A stretch of DNA of 17,044 nt from NCBI GenBank assembly GCA_964367095.1, contig CAYIXE010000018.1, positions 1-17,044 on the forward strand. The letters are read 5' to 3'. Below the pieces are notes generated by a model. The model searched no databases and was not told the DNA's origin. It was given only the letters and a program-made list of their open reading frames with translations. Made by a program: the position numbers and the translations under genes. This document shows positions 1 through 6,542 of the stretch, in pieces. Position 1 is the stretch's first letter; every line of letters starts with the position of its first letter. Source of the stretch: UBA927 sp964367095. GTDB lineage: Bacteria; Patescibacteriota; Microgenomatia; UBA10105; UBA927.

Positions 1-283
1 AGCAGAAGCTATGGCTTAGATACCCCGATGGCTCTGCCTCGGGGTGTGTCATTTCTTTTGACTCTTTATCATCTAAGGCAAAAAATTCATCCACTTCCTC
101 GCTGGTATACTTCCTTACCGGATAGTCGAGAATACGTACAGGTTCTATAATTAATCTGCCTTTATCTTTTTTGACTCGCACATACCCTTTATCCTCAAAC
201 AGTCCTTGCCGAAGCGTACTAGGGAGTGTAAGTAACCATTTTGGTTGGAGTTTAACTATTTCCTCGGTGATAAGCTGTTGCAT
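1..283 (-). CDS. AbrB/SpoVT-like DNA-binding protein, possible antitoxin (3' end outside window)
   Basis: An open frame starts at ATG 283 and runs leftward off the window without a stop (94 codons visible). Residues 9-50 read like an AbrB/SpoVT swapped-hairpin domain: a basic strand, then LTLPSTLRQGLF, then a KGYVRVKKDKGRLIIEPV strand pair. The following YTSEEVDEFFALDDKE resembles the acidic C-terminal tails of AbrB-type antitoxins. Such proteins bind DNA as dimers, often repressing their own operon and pairing with a toxin, but no toxin gene is visible here. A TTGACA/TAATAT promoter with an inverted repeat in its spacer lies directly upstream, which fits self-regulation. The last ~18 visible codons run through a strong hairpin at 22-45 and look unlike the family, so the 3' end may be disturbed. 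The fold is fairly sure from the pattern; the antitoxin role is inference. Confidence 0.65.
   Translation of the reverse strand, partial: MQQLITEEIVKLQPKWLLTLPSTLRQGLFEDKGYVRVKKDKGRLIIEPVRILDYPVRKYTSEEVDEFFALDDKESKEMTHPEAEPSGYLSHSFC
22..45. repeat. GC-rich hairpin inside the 3' part of the AbrB-like frame
   Basis: ACCCCGA (22-28) pairs with TCGGGGT (39-45). Inside, GGC (30-32) pairs with GCC (36-38) around a TCT loop, leaving one bulged T at 29, about 10 bp of stem in all. On the + strand it is followed by a T-rich but broken tract (TTTCTTTT from 52). It could be a terminator for a + strand gene left of the window, or a copy of a dispersed REP-like hairpin. The - strand side has no U tract. 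Confidence 0.5.
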
Positions 284-292
284 AATATTTCT

Positions 293-321
293 ATATTACA
301 GAAATTCTGTCTTTCTGTCAA
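293..321 (-). promoter_or_regulatory. Promoter of the AbrB-like gene with inverted repeat in the spacer
   Basis: On the - strand a perfect -35 TTGACA (316-321) and a -10 TAATAT (293-298) are separated by 17 bp. The -10 ends 9 nt before ATG 283, so the transcript would start 2-3 nt before the start codon. An inverted repeat, ACAGAA-A-TTCTGT (298-310), occupies the spacer and is well placed as an operator for the AbrB-like product. The promoter sits just past the stop codon of the L,D-transpeptidase gene, so the AbrB-like gene is probably transcribed on its own as well as by read-through. Confidence 0.65.
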
Positions 322-323
322 GA

Positions 324-1688
324 TTACGGATATATTACCACTTTCGTTCCGATTTCTGCAAACTGATAGACTTCTTTCGCATCACCGATATCCAATGCGA
401 CACATCCCCCGGTATTTGGAACGCCGATAAAGTCTCGAGGTCTCTGAATTTTGTTTCCTGCAGAATAATAAAAGGGCAACTCATGGATTCCAAAATATGC
501 ACGTAATTCTTTGCTATAGTTAAATCCCATCCAGTACGGCATCCATACATTATAAATGGTTGAGAATCCAAGTCCCGTTTTATTTAGTATTTCAAATGTG
601 CCGGTCGGTGTGGGGTAATCTTTGCCTGAAGAAATACGATATGATTTGACGAGCACGCCGTTTTTAAATGTATACATGCGTTGTTGGGAAATATCGATTT
701 CAATATAGCGATTGGCCAAAGATCCGTCAGAATTAGGCCCGCTATCTACATTCACGTGTATACTCTCACCGACGAAGCCTATGTAGCGATCATGCAATGC
801 TTGTTCTATAGCCGTTTTAAGCCGTTGTTTGGTAGATAGTATCTGTTCTTTTTCTTTCCCAAACATGACGTTTTCGGTGTATGTAGACAACAAATTTTCT
901 GATGGAACGAACCGTGCATTTACCGCATCAGAGGTTATTTCCGTTTTTATACCGGATTGTAAGTCTTTGCGATCGATGGTAAAAAATCTATCTGCGTTGT
1001 TTATCCTCATAATGACCGTTAGGGAGCGGGAAAAAACATCAGCTATTTTTATATTCGTTTCCGTGACCTTTTCTTGCGCGTTTGTGGCAAGGGGCATTAA
1101 TGGGGGAATGAGCGGATCAATATTGGTGCCAAATGTGTCTGCTATATACGTTTTAAAGTGCGTAGGGTGCAATCCGTATCGCATTTCCTGCTGGTAGAGG
1201 GTCATGCGTTTTTCGCTTTCATCAAACAGCATGATGTCGTCGCCTTTTGAGAAGTCATACACTGTTTTTTGGACAAACGCTGTAAAATCTTGAGTAAAGG
1301 AAAGTGGGGGTTTTACGGTTCGCGGAACAAAAAAAGACTTGATAAATTCCAGGATATTTATAGGGAAGCGTTTGGTATTTGGCAGAAAGATTTCTTTGAG
1401 AGCCTCTTTTGCGTCGAGATACACACCAATATCACGATAGTAGTAGGTATAGACGCGATTGTTTATTTGTAATCGTATGGGCATGTCCAACGTGGAGTTT
1501 AGCTTTTTTTCTATATCCTTTTTGGTCATAAGGCCTATGGGGAGATCGCCAAACAGAGTTCGCGGCGTGCTCATAAATACGGTAAGTATTTGAAGAATAA
1601 AGAGAATGTTTAAAAAGCCAAACAGCCAAAGCAATATATATCGCTTCGGTACTTTATGGTGTTTCACATGGTCAAGAATTTTTCTCAT
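324..1688 (-). CDS. L,D-transpeptidase (YkuD domain), membrane-anchored
   Basis: 454 residues. A basic N-terminus is followed by one membrane segment (about 17-39), a long extracytoplasmic region, and a C-terminal YkuD catalytic domain from about residue 330 (RYIEIDISQQRMYTFKNG). The active-site signature is present: His402 in GIHELP and the nucleophile Cys429 in NTGGCVAL, corresponding to the usual SHGCxR(L/M). The family makes 3-3 cross-links in peptidoglycan or attaches proteins to it, outside the membrane. TGG replaces the common S-H-G before Cys, and Ala replaces the usual Arg two residues after it, so substrate preference may differ. The middle region resembles the PG_binding_4-type domains found in such proteins; that part is inference. 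A TTGTCC-17 bp-TGGTAGCCT promoter puts the start of transcription at the ATG. Confidence 0.88.
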   Translation of the reverse strand: MRKILDHVKHHKVPKRYILLWLFGFLNILFILQILTVFMSTPRTLFGDLPIGLMTKKDIEKKLNSTLDMPIRLQINNRVYTYYYRDIGVYLDAKEALKEIFLPNTKRFPINILEFIKSFFVPRTVKPPLSFTQDFTAFVQKTVYDFSKGDDIMLFDESEKRMTLYQQEMRYGLHPTHFKTYIADTFGTNIDPLIPPLMPLATNAQEKVTETNIKIADVFSRSLTVIMRINNADRFFTIDRKDLQSGIKTEITSDAVNARFVPSENLLSTYTENVMFGKEKEQILSTKQRLKTAIEQALHDRYIGFVGESIHVNVDSGPNSDGSLANRYIEIDISQQRMYTFKNGVLVKSYRISSGKDYPTPTGTFEILNKTGLGFSTIYNVWMPYWMGFNYSKELRAYFGIHELPFYYSAGNKIQRPRDFIGVPNTGGCVALDIGDAKEVYQFAEIGTKVVIYP

Positions 1689-1694
1689 ACTAAA

Positions 1695-1723
1695 AGGCTA
1701 CCAAATTGAACGAAGAAGGACAA
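1695..1723 (-). promoter_or_regulatory. Probable leaderless promoter of the L,D-transpeptidase gene
   Basis: On the - strand TTGTCC (1718-1723) is followed after 17 bp by TAGCCT (1695-1700), preceded by TGG as in an extended -10. The -10 ends 6 nt before ATG 1688, which places +1 on the start codon. The -10 hexamer is weak, so confidence is moderate. Confidence 0.4.
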
Positions 1724-1757
1724 CCTTAAAAGTAAGATGGAGTTATAGGTGTATATA

Positions 1758-1786
1758 TTGACAGAACGCGCTAGTACTATTATAGT
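1758..1786 (+). promoter_or_regulatory. Promoter of the gene at 1799-2287
   Basis: Perfect -35 TTGACA (1758-1763), a 17 bp spacer and -10 TATAGT (1781-1786). The -10 directly abuts an ATG at 1787, so transcription (about 1792-1793) starts downstream of that codon. The next in-frame ATG at 1799 is therefore the likelier translation start. Confidence 0.7.
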
Positions 1787-1798
1787 ATGGGTAAGAAT

Positions 1799-2287
1799 AT
1801 GAAAACACCTGATTCGACGTTGCAAATTTTTCGTAGGAAAGTAGAAGAAGCGCGAACGTACGGTGGTCGTATTAATCTTGTTTCTTTTGAGCGATATAAT
1901 TCCGGGGGTCGGTCGCGGGAGACAGATTTACGGATTTTAGTCGATGATCAGAGTTTGTATCCTGAGGTGCGAGGTGATGCTCGTGGTGCCTTGACTCAGC
2001 TTTTTAGAGAAGAAGCAACACTTCAAACCTCTCCAAAACAGCTTGTTGAAGCTGTTTACAGAAATCCTAAGAAAGTAAATCATCAACAGTATTACGATCT
2101 GAAAAATAATGAAGTAACGGGACGAGATGGTATACGATTGGGTGTAGAAATAGCAATGGATGACCGCGGTGAACTTACACGGACTTTTTATGCACGAGGA
2201 CCGTGGTTGGGACAGCGAGTCATACAGAATATTAGAGCGTATATGAAGGATTCCAAGAAACTTCTTCCTCCTGATTCTGAGCTTTAG
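1799..2287 (+). CDS. Hypothetical protein, soluble, 162 aa
   Basis: The frame opens at ATG 1787, but the promoter's -10 box ends at 1786. ATG 1799 (MKTPDSTLQIF) is preferred because it lies about 6 nt inside the predicted transcript. The protein is charged and has no signal peptide or membrane segment. It begins with a helical basic stretch (FRRKVEEARTYGG) and has a central helix (VRGDARGALTQLFREEA) followed by a strand-rich C-terminal part (GVEIAMDDRGELTRTFYARGPW). I do not recognise the family. It is transcribed divergently from the L,D-transpeptidase, and its stop overlaps the exonuclease stop tail to tail (2284-2287). Codon pattern and the strong promoter support it as a real gene; function unknown. 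Confidence 0.7.
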   Translation: MKTPDSTLQIFRRKVEEARTYGGRINLVSFERYNSGGRSRETDLRILVDDQSLYPEVRGDARGALTQLFREEATLQTSPKQLVEAVYRNPKKVNHQQYYDLKNNEVTGRDGIRLGVEIAMDDRGELTRTFYARGPWLGQRVIQNIRAYMKDSKKLLPPDSEL

Positions 2288-2895
2288 AACATTCCAATTT
2301 GTCTTGACGCGTCAATGACGTCTTTAGGATAGGAAAAATCAACAGGAAAGCTTTGGACATTGTTGAAGTTATCCATATATTTTAAGTGTTTGTTGACCAC
2401 GCCATAGTCATAGAGTTCTTTGGTAAGCAACACGTCTGCTTCACAGTAATATTTTAATTTTGTGAGTGACGCTTGATCATGGTTTTTCCAATACTCTACA
2501 GCGTTTGTCCCGATGTCTGTTTTGTCTTTGTTGAGCGTAGACTGAGCAAGTTTGGAAAGACTTAAGGAATGGCCTAAGACAGATCGCACTGACTGCATGA
2601 TGTCTAAATGCGGCATTTTGGCAAATGTGTCGGGCGCGTGGCGGGCAAGCGCAGGTATATCAAATTTTATGGTATTAAATCCAATGATTCGTTTGGCAGA
2701 TGTAAGAAGAGGCCATAATCCATCAAGCTCCGTTACCCAAAAGCTTTTCATTTCTCCTTTCATTTCATTTTGAAACTCGTCGACCTGCCGTACGTATGCC
2801 GAGACGATGGAGATGAGTAAATCAGCAGGATCGTTGGTACTAATCTCAGAAAAAAGTTTTTGTGTTTCCACGTCAAATATTATTTCGGTAATCAT
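2284..2895 (-). CDS. DEDDy-type 3'-5' exonuclease, RNase H-like fold
   Basis: 203 residues from ATG 2895. The frame could open at 3027, but the extra 44 residues overlap the Nudix gene and look unlike protein, while an extended -10 (TGCTACACT) ends 9 nt before 2895. The DnaQ-like exonuclease motifs are complete: ExoI Asp8/Glu10 in IIFDVET, ExoII Asp79 in GFNTIKFD, and ExoIII Tyr150-x3-Asp154 in YCEAD, the DEDDy pattern. The domain is close to the stand-alone proofreading-like exonucleases related to the DNA polymerase B exonuclease domain. It probably trims DNA or RNA 3' ends in a metal-dependent reaction. No polymerase domain is attached. The in vivo substrate cannot be told from sequence. 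Confidence 0.82.
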   Translation of the reverse strand: MITEIIFDVETQKLFSEISTNDPADLLISIVSAYVRQVDEFQNEMKGEMKSFWVTELDGLWPLLTSAKRIIGFNTIKFDIPALARHAPDTFAKMPHLDIMQSVRSVLGHSLSLSKLAQSTLNKDKTDIGTNAVEYWKNHDQASLTKLKYYCEADVLLTKELYDYGVVNKHLKYMDNFNNVQSFPVDFSYPKDVIDASRQIGMF

Positions 2896-2904
2896 AGTGA
2901 GGCT

Positions 2905-2913
2905 AGTGTAGCA
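2905..2913 (-). promoter_or_regulatory. Extended -10 of the exonuclease gene
   Basis: On the - strand TGCTACACT, an extended -10, ends 9 nt before ATG 2895. No good -35 lies 17 bp upstream, as is common for extended -10 promoters. The predicted 5' leader is 2-3 nt. The box decides the start choice. Confidence 0.5.
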
Positions 2914-2959
2914 AAAACGTTCGGATGAAGATAGAAACGAGATGAGTACCAAACAGTGT

Positions 2960-3532
2960 TTAACGGAGAGTAGTGCGTTGGGATGTGCCCTTTGTCTGTA
3001 CGACGTCAAGAGGATGCCGCACGCCATTTTTCCAGAGCGTGTAACCTATCGCATTGTATTGAGGAGTTTTTATCCTATCATCAGAGAGAAGGAGTCGAAA
3101 CTGTTCTTCAGTAAAAAATCCGTAATTTTGTATTTCATCCTTTTGTTTTTCAAAACTACCATCTATGATGACCCCTGTGTATGCGTAACCGAGATGCATT
3201 GGTTGTTTTTTTTCACTTGAGGAAACGGGTTGCGTTGTGTTCTTATCCTCGTAGTAATGCCATACCCCCAAAAGTTTATCGAGGCGAACGTTTAACCCTA
3301 ATTCTTCGCTTGCTTCACGTATAGCGGCAGCCTCCGGCTCTTCATGATCTAAATCATCAATATATCCGGCAATTGGCGACCATTTGCCTCCATACTTATC
3401 AAGATCCTGCACCATAAGAAGTCGTCCTTCTTGATCCGAAAGAAATATGGATACAGAAGATGTTCCCGTGCTGTGCTCTTTCCACGCGGAATATTCTTGT
3501 CTAGGGATTGGTGATTGTTCCTTGGTAGCCAT
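2960..3532 (-). CDS. Nudix hydrolase
   Basis: 190 residues with one Nudix domain (about 20-160). The Nudix box is readable: Gly56, then REASEELGL at 72-80, matching RExxEExGU. The loop between the Gly and the first Glu is two residues longer than the GX5E consensus. Nudix enzymes hydrolyse nucleoside diphosphates linked to another group (damaged dNTPs, nucleotide sugars, coenzymes) using Mg2+ held by the box glutamates. The SVSIFLSDQEGRLLMVQD and KWSPIAGYID strands fit the fold. The substrate is not determinable; the 65-nt gap to the exonuclease gene, with its own -10, suggests separate transcription. It is divergent from the transporter at 3581, with 48 nt between start codons. Confidence 0.88.
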   Translation of the reverse strand: MATKEQSPIPRQEYSAWKEHSTGTSSVSIFLSDQEGRLLMVQDLDKYGGKWSPIAGYIDDLDHEEPEAAAIREASEELGLNVRLDKLLGVWHYYEDKNTTQPVSSSEKKQPMHLGYAYTGVIIDGSFEKQKDEIQNYGFFTEEQFRLLLSDDRIKTPQYNAIGYTLWKNGVRHPLDVVQTKGTSQRTTLR

Positions 3533-3541
3533 AAGGAGCCT

Positions 3542-3547
3542 ATTATA
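3542..3547 (-). promoter_or_regulatory. Consensus -10 of the Nudix gene
   Basis: On the - strand a perfect TATAAT ends 9 nt before ATG 3532, predicting a leader of only 2-3 nt. No convincing -35 is seen. There is no Shine-Dalgarno sequence between the box and the start codon. Confidence 0.5.
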
Positions 3548-3568
3548 GCGTATTTGATCCTATGGGAA

Positions 3569-3574
3569 TACAAT
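3569..3574 (+). promoter_or_regulatory. -10 of the MFS transporter gene (leaderless)
   Basis: TACAAT ends 6 nt before ATG 3581, so transcription should begin on or next to the start codon. It rules out the upstream alternative start at 3515, which would lie within the Nudix gene. No clear -35 is seen. Confidence 0.5.
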
Positions 3575-3580
3575 AAGCAT

Positions 3581-4810
3581 ATGAAATCATTGTCAGTAGA
3601 CGAGCGTAAGCTCCTTATTATTCAAGGGTGTGATATATTGGCATACTCGCTTGCGGGTGTGTTTGTCACGGTATTTTTCTTTTCCCATAGTACTCTTTCT
3701 ACTACTGCATTGTTTCGGGCTATAACATTTGCTTCTATGGTGTTCTTTTTTGCATTGACGGGAAGACTTCTTAAATATATTTCGGCCGGAATGCTCATAA
3801 AATTTAGTTTAGGGGGTGGTGCATTATATTTTCTTTTGTTGTTTCTCTTGCGAGAGCAAAGCATACGTTGGTATGTGCCATTGGGGATTCTTGATGGAGC
3901 AATGGGTGGAATATTTTGGGCTGCATTTAATTTGTATCAGTATATCGTCAGTTCGTCTGGACGCAGGGTCGCGTATTTCGGATGGGGACAGGCGCTGTTT
4001 AATTTGGCAAGTGCCATTGGTCCAACGATCGGAGGCTTGGTGATCGTCGTTTCCTCCCGTACATCAATAGGACTCACGGGCGGATATACCATATTGTTTC
4101 TGATTGTCAGCATTATTTTGGGTGTAACCGCATTTATTGTCGGTAAGCTTCCTGTACATGGGGATATAGCATTTTCGTACAAACACTTGCTGACGCACAA
4201 ACGGTCGGTGGGGTGGAAATTGGTGTTGGGTCAGCAGGCGCTCCTTGGTTTGTATGACGTATCGCTAGGCACAGTAACGAGTGTGTTATTTTTTCTTATT
4301 ATTCAAAGCGAAAGTAAACTCGGCATTCTTCTAACCGTTGGTTCACTGTTGGCAACTGTCACGAGTATTATAGTGACGAGGACGCTGGTAAAGTATCCGC
4401 AATTGTATTGGGCGGGTATTTTTGGATCAATGCTGTCTATCGTTGTTTTTGCGTATCAGCAAAATGTTATGGGGATGTGGCTTATGATTGGGATAGCTGG
4501 AATGACGCTTCCATTTATGATGACCAAACTTTCCGCAGCCTATTTTGACGCACTGGATCAAGCTCCCGGCACGTGGGAAAATAAATTCCATATGATGATC
4601 GAGCGCGACGGTCTACTTGGACTCTTGCGGATGATAAGCTACATTATCCTCTTTTTTATACTTAGGGGAGGCAATGAGATAACGATTGCACGAACGTGGT
4701 TATACATCATCCCCGTTATCCCGTTTGCTATCGGTGTGTTATTGGCCCTGAGTTCCCGCAGGAAAAAAATCACTGCTCCTATCCCATTTCTTCCGAACGA
4801 GAATGTTTGA
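3581..4810 (+). CDS. MFS-type transporter, about 12 membrane segments
   Basis: 409 residues from ATG 3581. The frame stays open upstream to 3515, but those 22 codons overlap the Nudix gene and lie upstream of the -10 box. The protein is almost wholly hydrophobic helices, about six on each side of a polar central loop near KLPVHGDIAFSYKHLLTHKRSVGWK (residues about 188-212). This two-half layout fits the major facilitator superfamily. Glycine-rich helices such as GILDGAMGGIFWAAFN and FNLASAIGPTIGGLV are typical. It ends in a basic cytoplasmic tail (SSRRKKI). Substrate is unknown; drug or small-metabolite export is the usual guess for such proteins and is only inference here. It ends in TGA, evidence for the standard stop assignment. 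Confidence 0.8.
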   Translation: MKSLSVDERKLLIIQGCDILAYSLAGVFVTVFFFSHSTLSTTALFRAITFASMVFFFALTGRLLKYISAGMLIKFSLGGGALYFLLLFLLREQSIRWYVPLGILDGAMGGIFWAAFNLYQYIVSSSGRRVAYFGWGQALFNLASAIGPTIGGLVIVVSSRTSIGLTGGYTILFLIVSIILGVTAFIVGKLPVHGDIAFSYKHLLTHKRSVGWKLVLGQQALLGLYDVSLGTVTSVLFFLIIQSESKLGILLTVGSLLATVTSIIVTRTLVKYPQLYWAGIFGSMLSIVVFAYQQNVMGMWLMIGIAGMTLPFMMTKLSAAYFDALDQAPGTWENKFHMMIERDGLLGLLRMISYIILFFILRGGNEITIARTWLYIIPVIPFAIGVLLALSSRRKKITAPIPFLPNENV

Positions 4811-4877
4811 TAAATGAAGTATAGTAAAAAAGTCACAAATTTGATATTATGACCAAGCGTATCAGTTAACAAACACT

Positions 4878-5588
4878 ATGTTACCAGGCGAATCTAAATT
4901 AGTAACAATTCAACTAGCGTTATTTCCTCGTGATGTTCCCCAATTATTGGGAAGCGATATTACAAATTTTGTTCTCGAATTTAATAATAAACTTGGTAAT
5001 ATATTTAATACATCCCCAACTATATTACCAATCCCTCCTGATGCACCTGCCGAGATTCCTCGAGTTATGTTAAAAAGTGAGCCCATTAAATACTCGTGCA
5101 ATATTGCAAAAAGCCGTATTGATTTTTTTATCACTATTAATTCGACATTTAATGAAGTTGAGATACGAACTGATTATCATCAAAAGATTCAAGCTGCCAG
5201 TAATTTTCTGAGCGATAAAGAAATAAAGATTATCCGAATCGGGTACGTCGCTACATTCGAAGCAGATTTATCGTCACTAAAAATTACTGCACCCCGCTAT
5301 ATAAAACAACATTTTATTGCTGATAAGAAGTTTAAGGATCCTCAGGAATTGACAGTAAGATATGTCCATCGAGTGACCTATAATTCTGGTATTGATACAA
5401 ATATCGTAGCTTCTATGAATCAGAAGGGATCCGGTCTAACCTTGGAATTGAATAAGCTTTTAATACAGTTTGACATAAATTCGATACCCGAACGAACACA
5501 GAATTTAACAGCGCAACAAATCAATGAATTTAGTGCGCAAGCGCTTAGTGAAATAGCATCTCTTATACAAAATTTTCCTGCCATATGA
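4878..5588 (+). CDS. Unrecognised soluble protein, first gene of an AT-rich cassette
   Basis: 236 residues, no signal peptide or membrane segment. I do not recognise it with confidence; the architecture (N-terminal strand, long polar middle, conserved-looking RYVHRVTYNSG strand and a final helix NEFSAQALSEIASLIQNF) loosely recalls TIGR04255-type proteins. A proline-rich turn (ILPIPPDAPAEIPRVML, about residues 49-65) precedes several predicted beta strands. Base composition is clearly more AT-rich than that of the flanking transporter and the dcd operon. The next gene starts 7 nt after its stop. Unlike many genes here, no -10 lies just before the ATG; a TATTAT at 4845-4850 is the nearest candidate. 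It probably works with the next two proteins, but how is unknown. Confidence 0.7.
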   Translation: MLPGESKLVTIQLALFPRDVPQLLGSDITNFVLEFNNKLGNIFNTSPTILPIPPDAPAEIPRVMLKSEPIKYSCNIAKSRIDFFITINSTFNEVEIRTDYHQKIQAASNFLSDKEIKIIRIGYVATFEADLSSLKITAPRYIKQHFIADKKFKDPQELTVRYVHRVTYNSGIDTNIVASMNQKGSGLTLELNKLLIQFDINSIPERTQNLTAQQINEFSAQALSEIASLIQNFPAI

Positions 5589-5595
5589 GAACAGT

Positions 5596-6264
5596 ATGCC
5601 TGATGAATCACATAGCGAACCACCTTTAAAAGGTAATTCTGGAACTGCAAGCCCACAGGTTAATCCGTCAGAAACACCTCAACTTAATGATGAGGTAAAG
5701 AATTACGTACAAACTTTAATAGATTTTAATCATTCAAAGGCGATAAAAGAAGCTGAGCTTGAATATAAGAAATCTATAAATGCAATTGAAAGCAAAATTA
5801 AACCGCTTGATTTGAAGGTAACCTCCGTTACGAAATCGTATAATGATTTGTCAGAAAAATTTGAAGAATTAGGAACGAAATATAATGAATTAAAAAATGA
5901 TCGTATACGTACCATTGAAATGGTAAGCGTTTTTGTCGCTCTTATCACATTTGTTTCGTCACAGGTGAATATATTTAAGGATCAAACAATCGGTGCTGCG
6001 CTCGGATTTGACCTAATTTTGTCTGGTATATTAATCGCATTTGTTTTATTGATTCATTTTGTATCTAAGAGTTTGATTCTAGAAGATATTGGTTCAAAGG
6101 TGAAAAACGAAAATACAAATTCACTGCCAAACTATTTATTTATTGTAGCTATATTGTTAGTTGCTTTTGGAGTATTGGTTTTGCAGCATGAAGGCACATC
6201 GAAGAAGATAGGACAAGATGCTACAATGATAGTCCAACCTGTTAATATTATTCAAAGGATGTGA
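5596..6264 (+). CDS. Coiled-coil protein with three membrane segments
   Basis: 222 residues. Residues 1-33 are polar and low in order. About 40-105 form a charged helix with heptad-like spacing (EAELEYKKSINAIESKIKPL, then KSYNDLSEKFEELGTKYNEL), a likely coiled coil. Three hydrophobic segments follow: about 107-126 (EMVSVFVALITFVSS), 133-157 and 179-197. There is no signal peptide, so the coiled coil should face the cytoplasm. Coiled coil plus a compact C-terminal membrane bundle recurs in membrane-acting effectors of phage-defence operons, but no such family can be named here. It is separated by 7 nt from the gene before and 3 nt from the gene after, so co-transcription is very likely. Function unknown. 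Confidence 0.75.
   Translation: MPDESHSEPPLKGNSGTASPQVNPSETPQLNDEVKNYVQTLIDFNHSKAIKEAELEYKKSINAIESKIKPLDLKVTSVTKSYNDLSEKFEELGTKYNELKNDRIRTIEMVSVFVALITFVSSQVNIFKDQTIGAALGFDLILSGILIAFVLLIHFVSKSLILEDIGSKVKNENTNSLPNYLFIVAILLVAFGVLVLQHEGTSKKIGQDATMIVQPVNIIQRM
6254..6259 (+). promoter_or_regulatory. Shine-Dalgarno site of the DUF3467-like gene
   Basis: AAAGGA lies 8 nt before ATG 6268 and overlaps the end of the preceding gene. It is one of the few good ribosome binding sites in the window, consistent with an internal operon gene translated conventionally, in contrast to the leaderless first genes elsewhere. Confidence 0.6.
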
Positions 6265-6267
6265 AAT

Positions 6268-6531
6268 ATGGATCAAAAGCAAAATGCGCTTGATGTAGCA
6301 GTTAACGTAAATTTAGATACAACGCCAGTTTTATATACAGATAACGTTTTTATGACAACAAATGAAGACGGAATAGTGCTTGATATCTGTCAAAAATTAG
6401 GATCAACAAATCAAGTGAGAATTGTTGCGCGCGTGGGAATGAGCAGAAGTCACGCTAAAAAGTTAACGCATAAATTAAATGAGTTGCTTGCGATGACTGA
6501 GGGGCAAAATCAAACAAACAAGAAGAATTAA
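6268..6531 (+). CDS. DUF3467-like small protein
   Basis: 87 residues. The pattern VLYTDNVFMTTNEDGIVLDICQ ... VARVGMSRSHAKKLTHKLNELL matches what is known of DUF3467 proteins: a Y-x-N strand, a hydrophobic D-containing strand, an R-V strand, then S-x-x-H/A-K-x-L and a terminal helix. The family has no established biochemical role. It is the third gene of the cassette, 3 nt after the membrane protein, with a good Shine-Dalgarno (AAAGGA). The polar tail GQNQTNKKN is not part of the domain. Family assignment is by eye and should be regarded as probable, not certain. Confidence 0.6.
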   Translation: MDQKQNALDVAVNVNLDTTPVLYTDNVFMTTNEDGIVLDICQKLGSTNQVRIVARVGMSRSHAKKLTHKLNELLAMTEGQNQTNKKN

Positions 6532-6542
6532 GGTTAGGTATT

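Noticed and set aside
829..1197. Long + strand frame opposite the L,D-transpeptidase gene
   Set aside because: It is the antisense shadow of a gene with a clear catalytic motif, and has no family resemblance or promoter.
2896..3027. N-terminal extension of the exonuclease frame (44 codons)
   Set aside because: It overlaps the end of the Nudix gene and lies upstream of the -10 box; the DEDDy domain begins directly at ATG 2895.
4808..4810. TGA recoding (genetic code 25, as in Gracilibacteria)
   Set aside because: TGA ends the transporter, dcd and several other genes at family-appropriate lengths, and no in-frame TGA is needed in any gene.
4849..4869. Six-codon upstream ORF (MTKRIS) before the gene at 4878
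   Set aside because: No ribosome site, and the nearest -10 candidate (4845-4850) overlaps its ATG, so it is probably not in the transcript.
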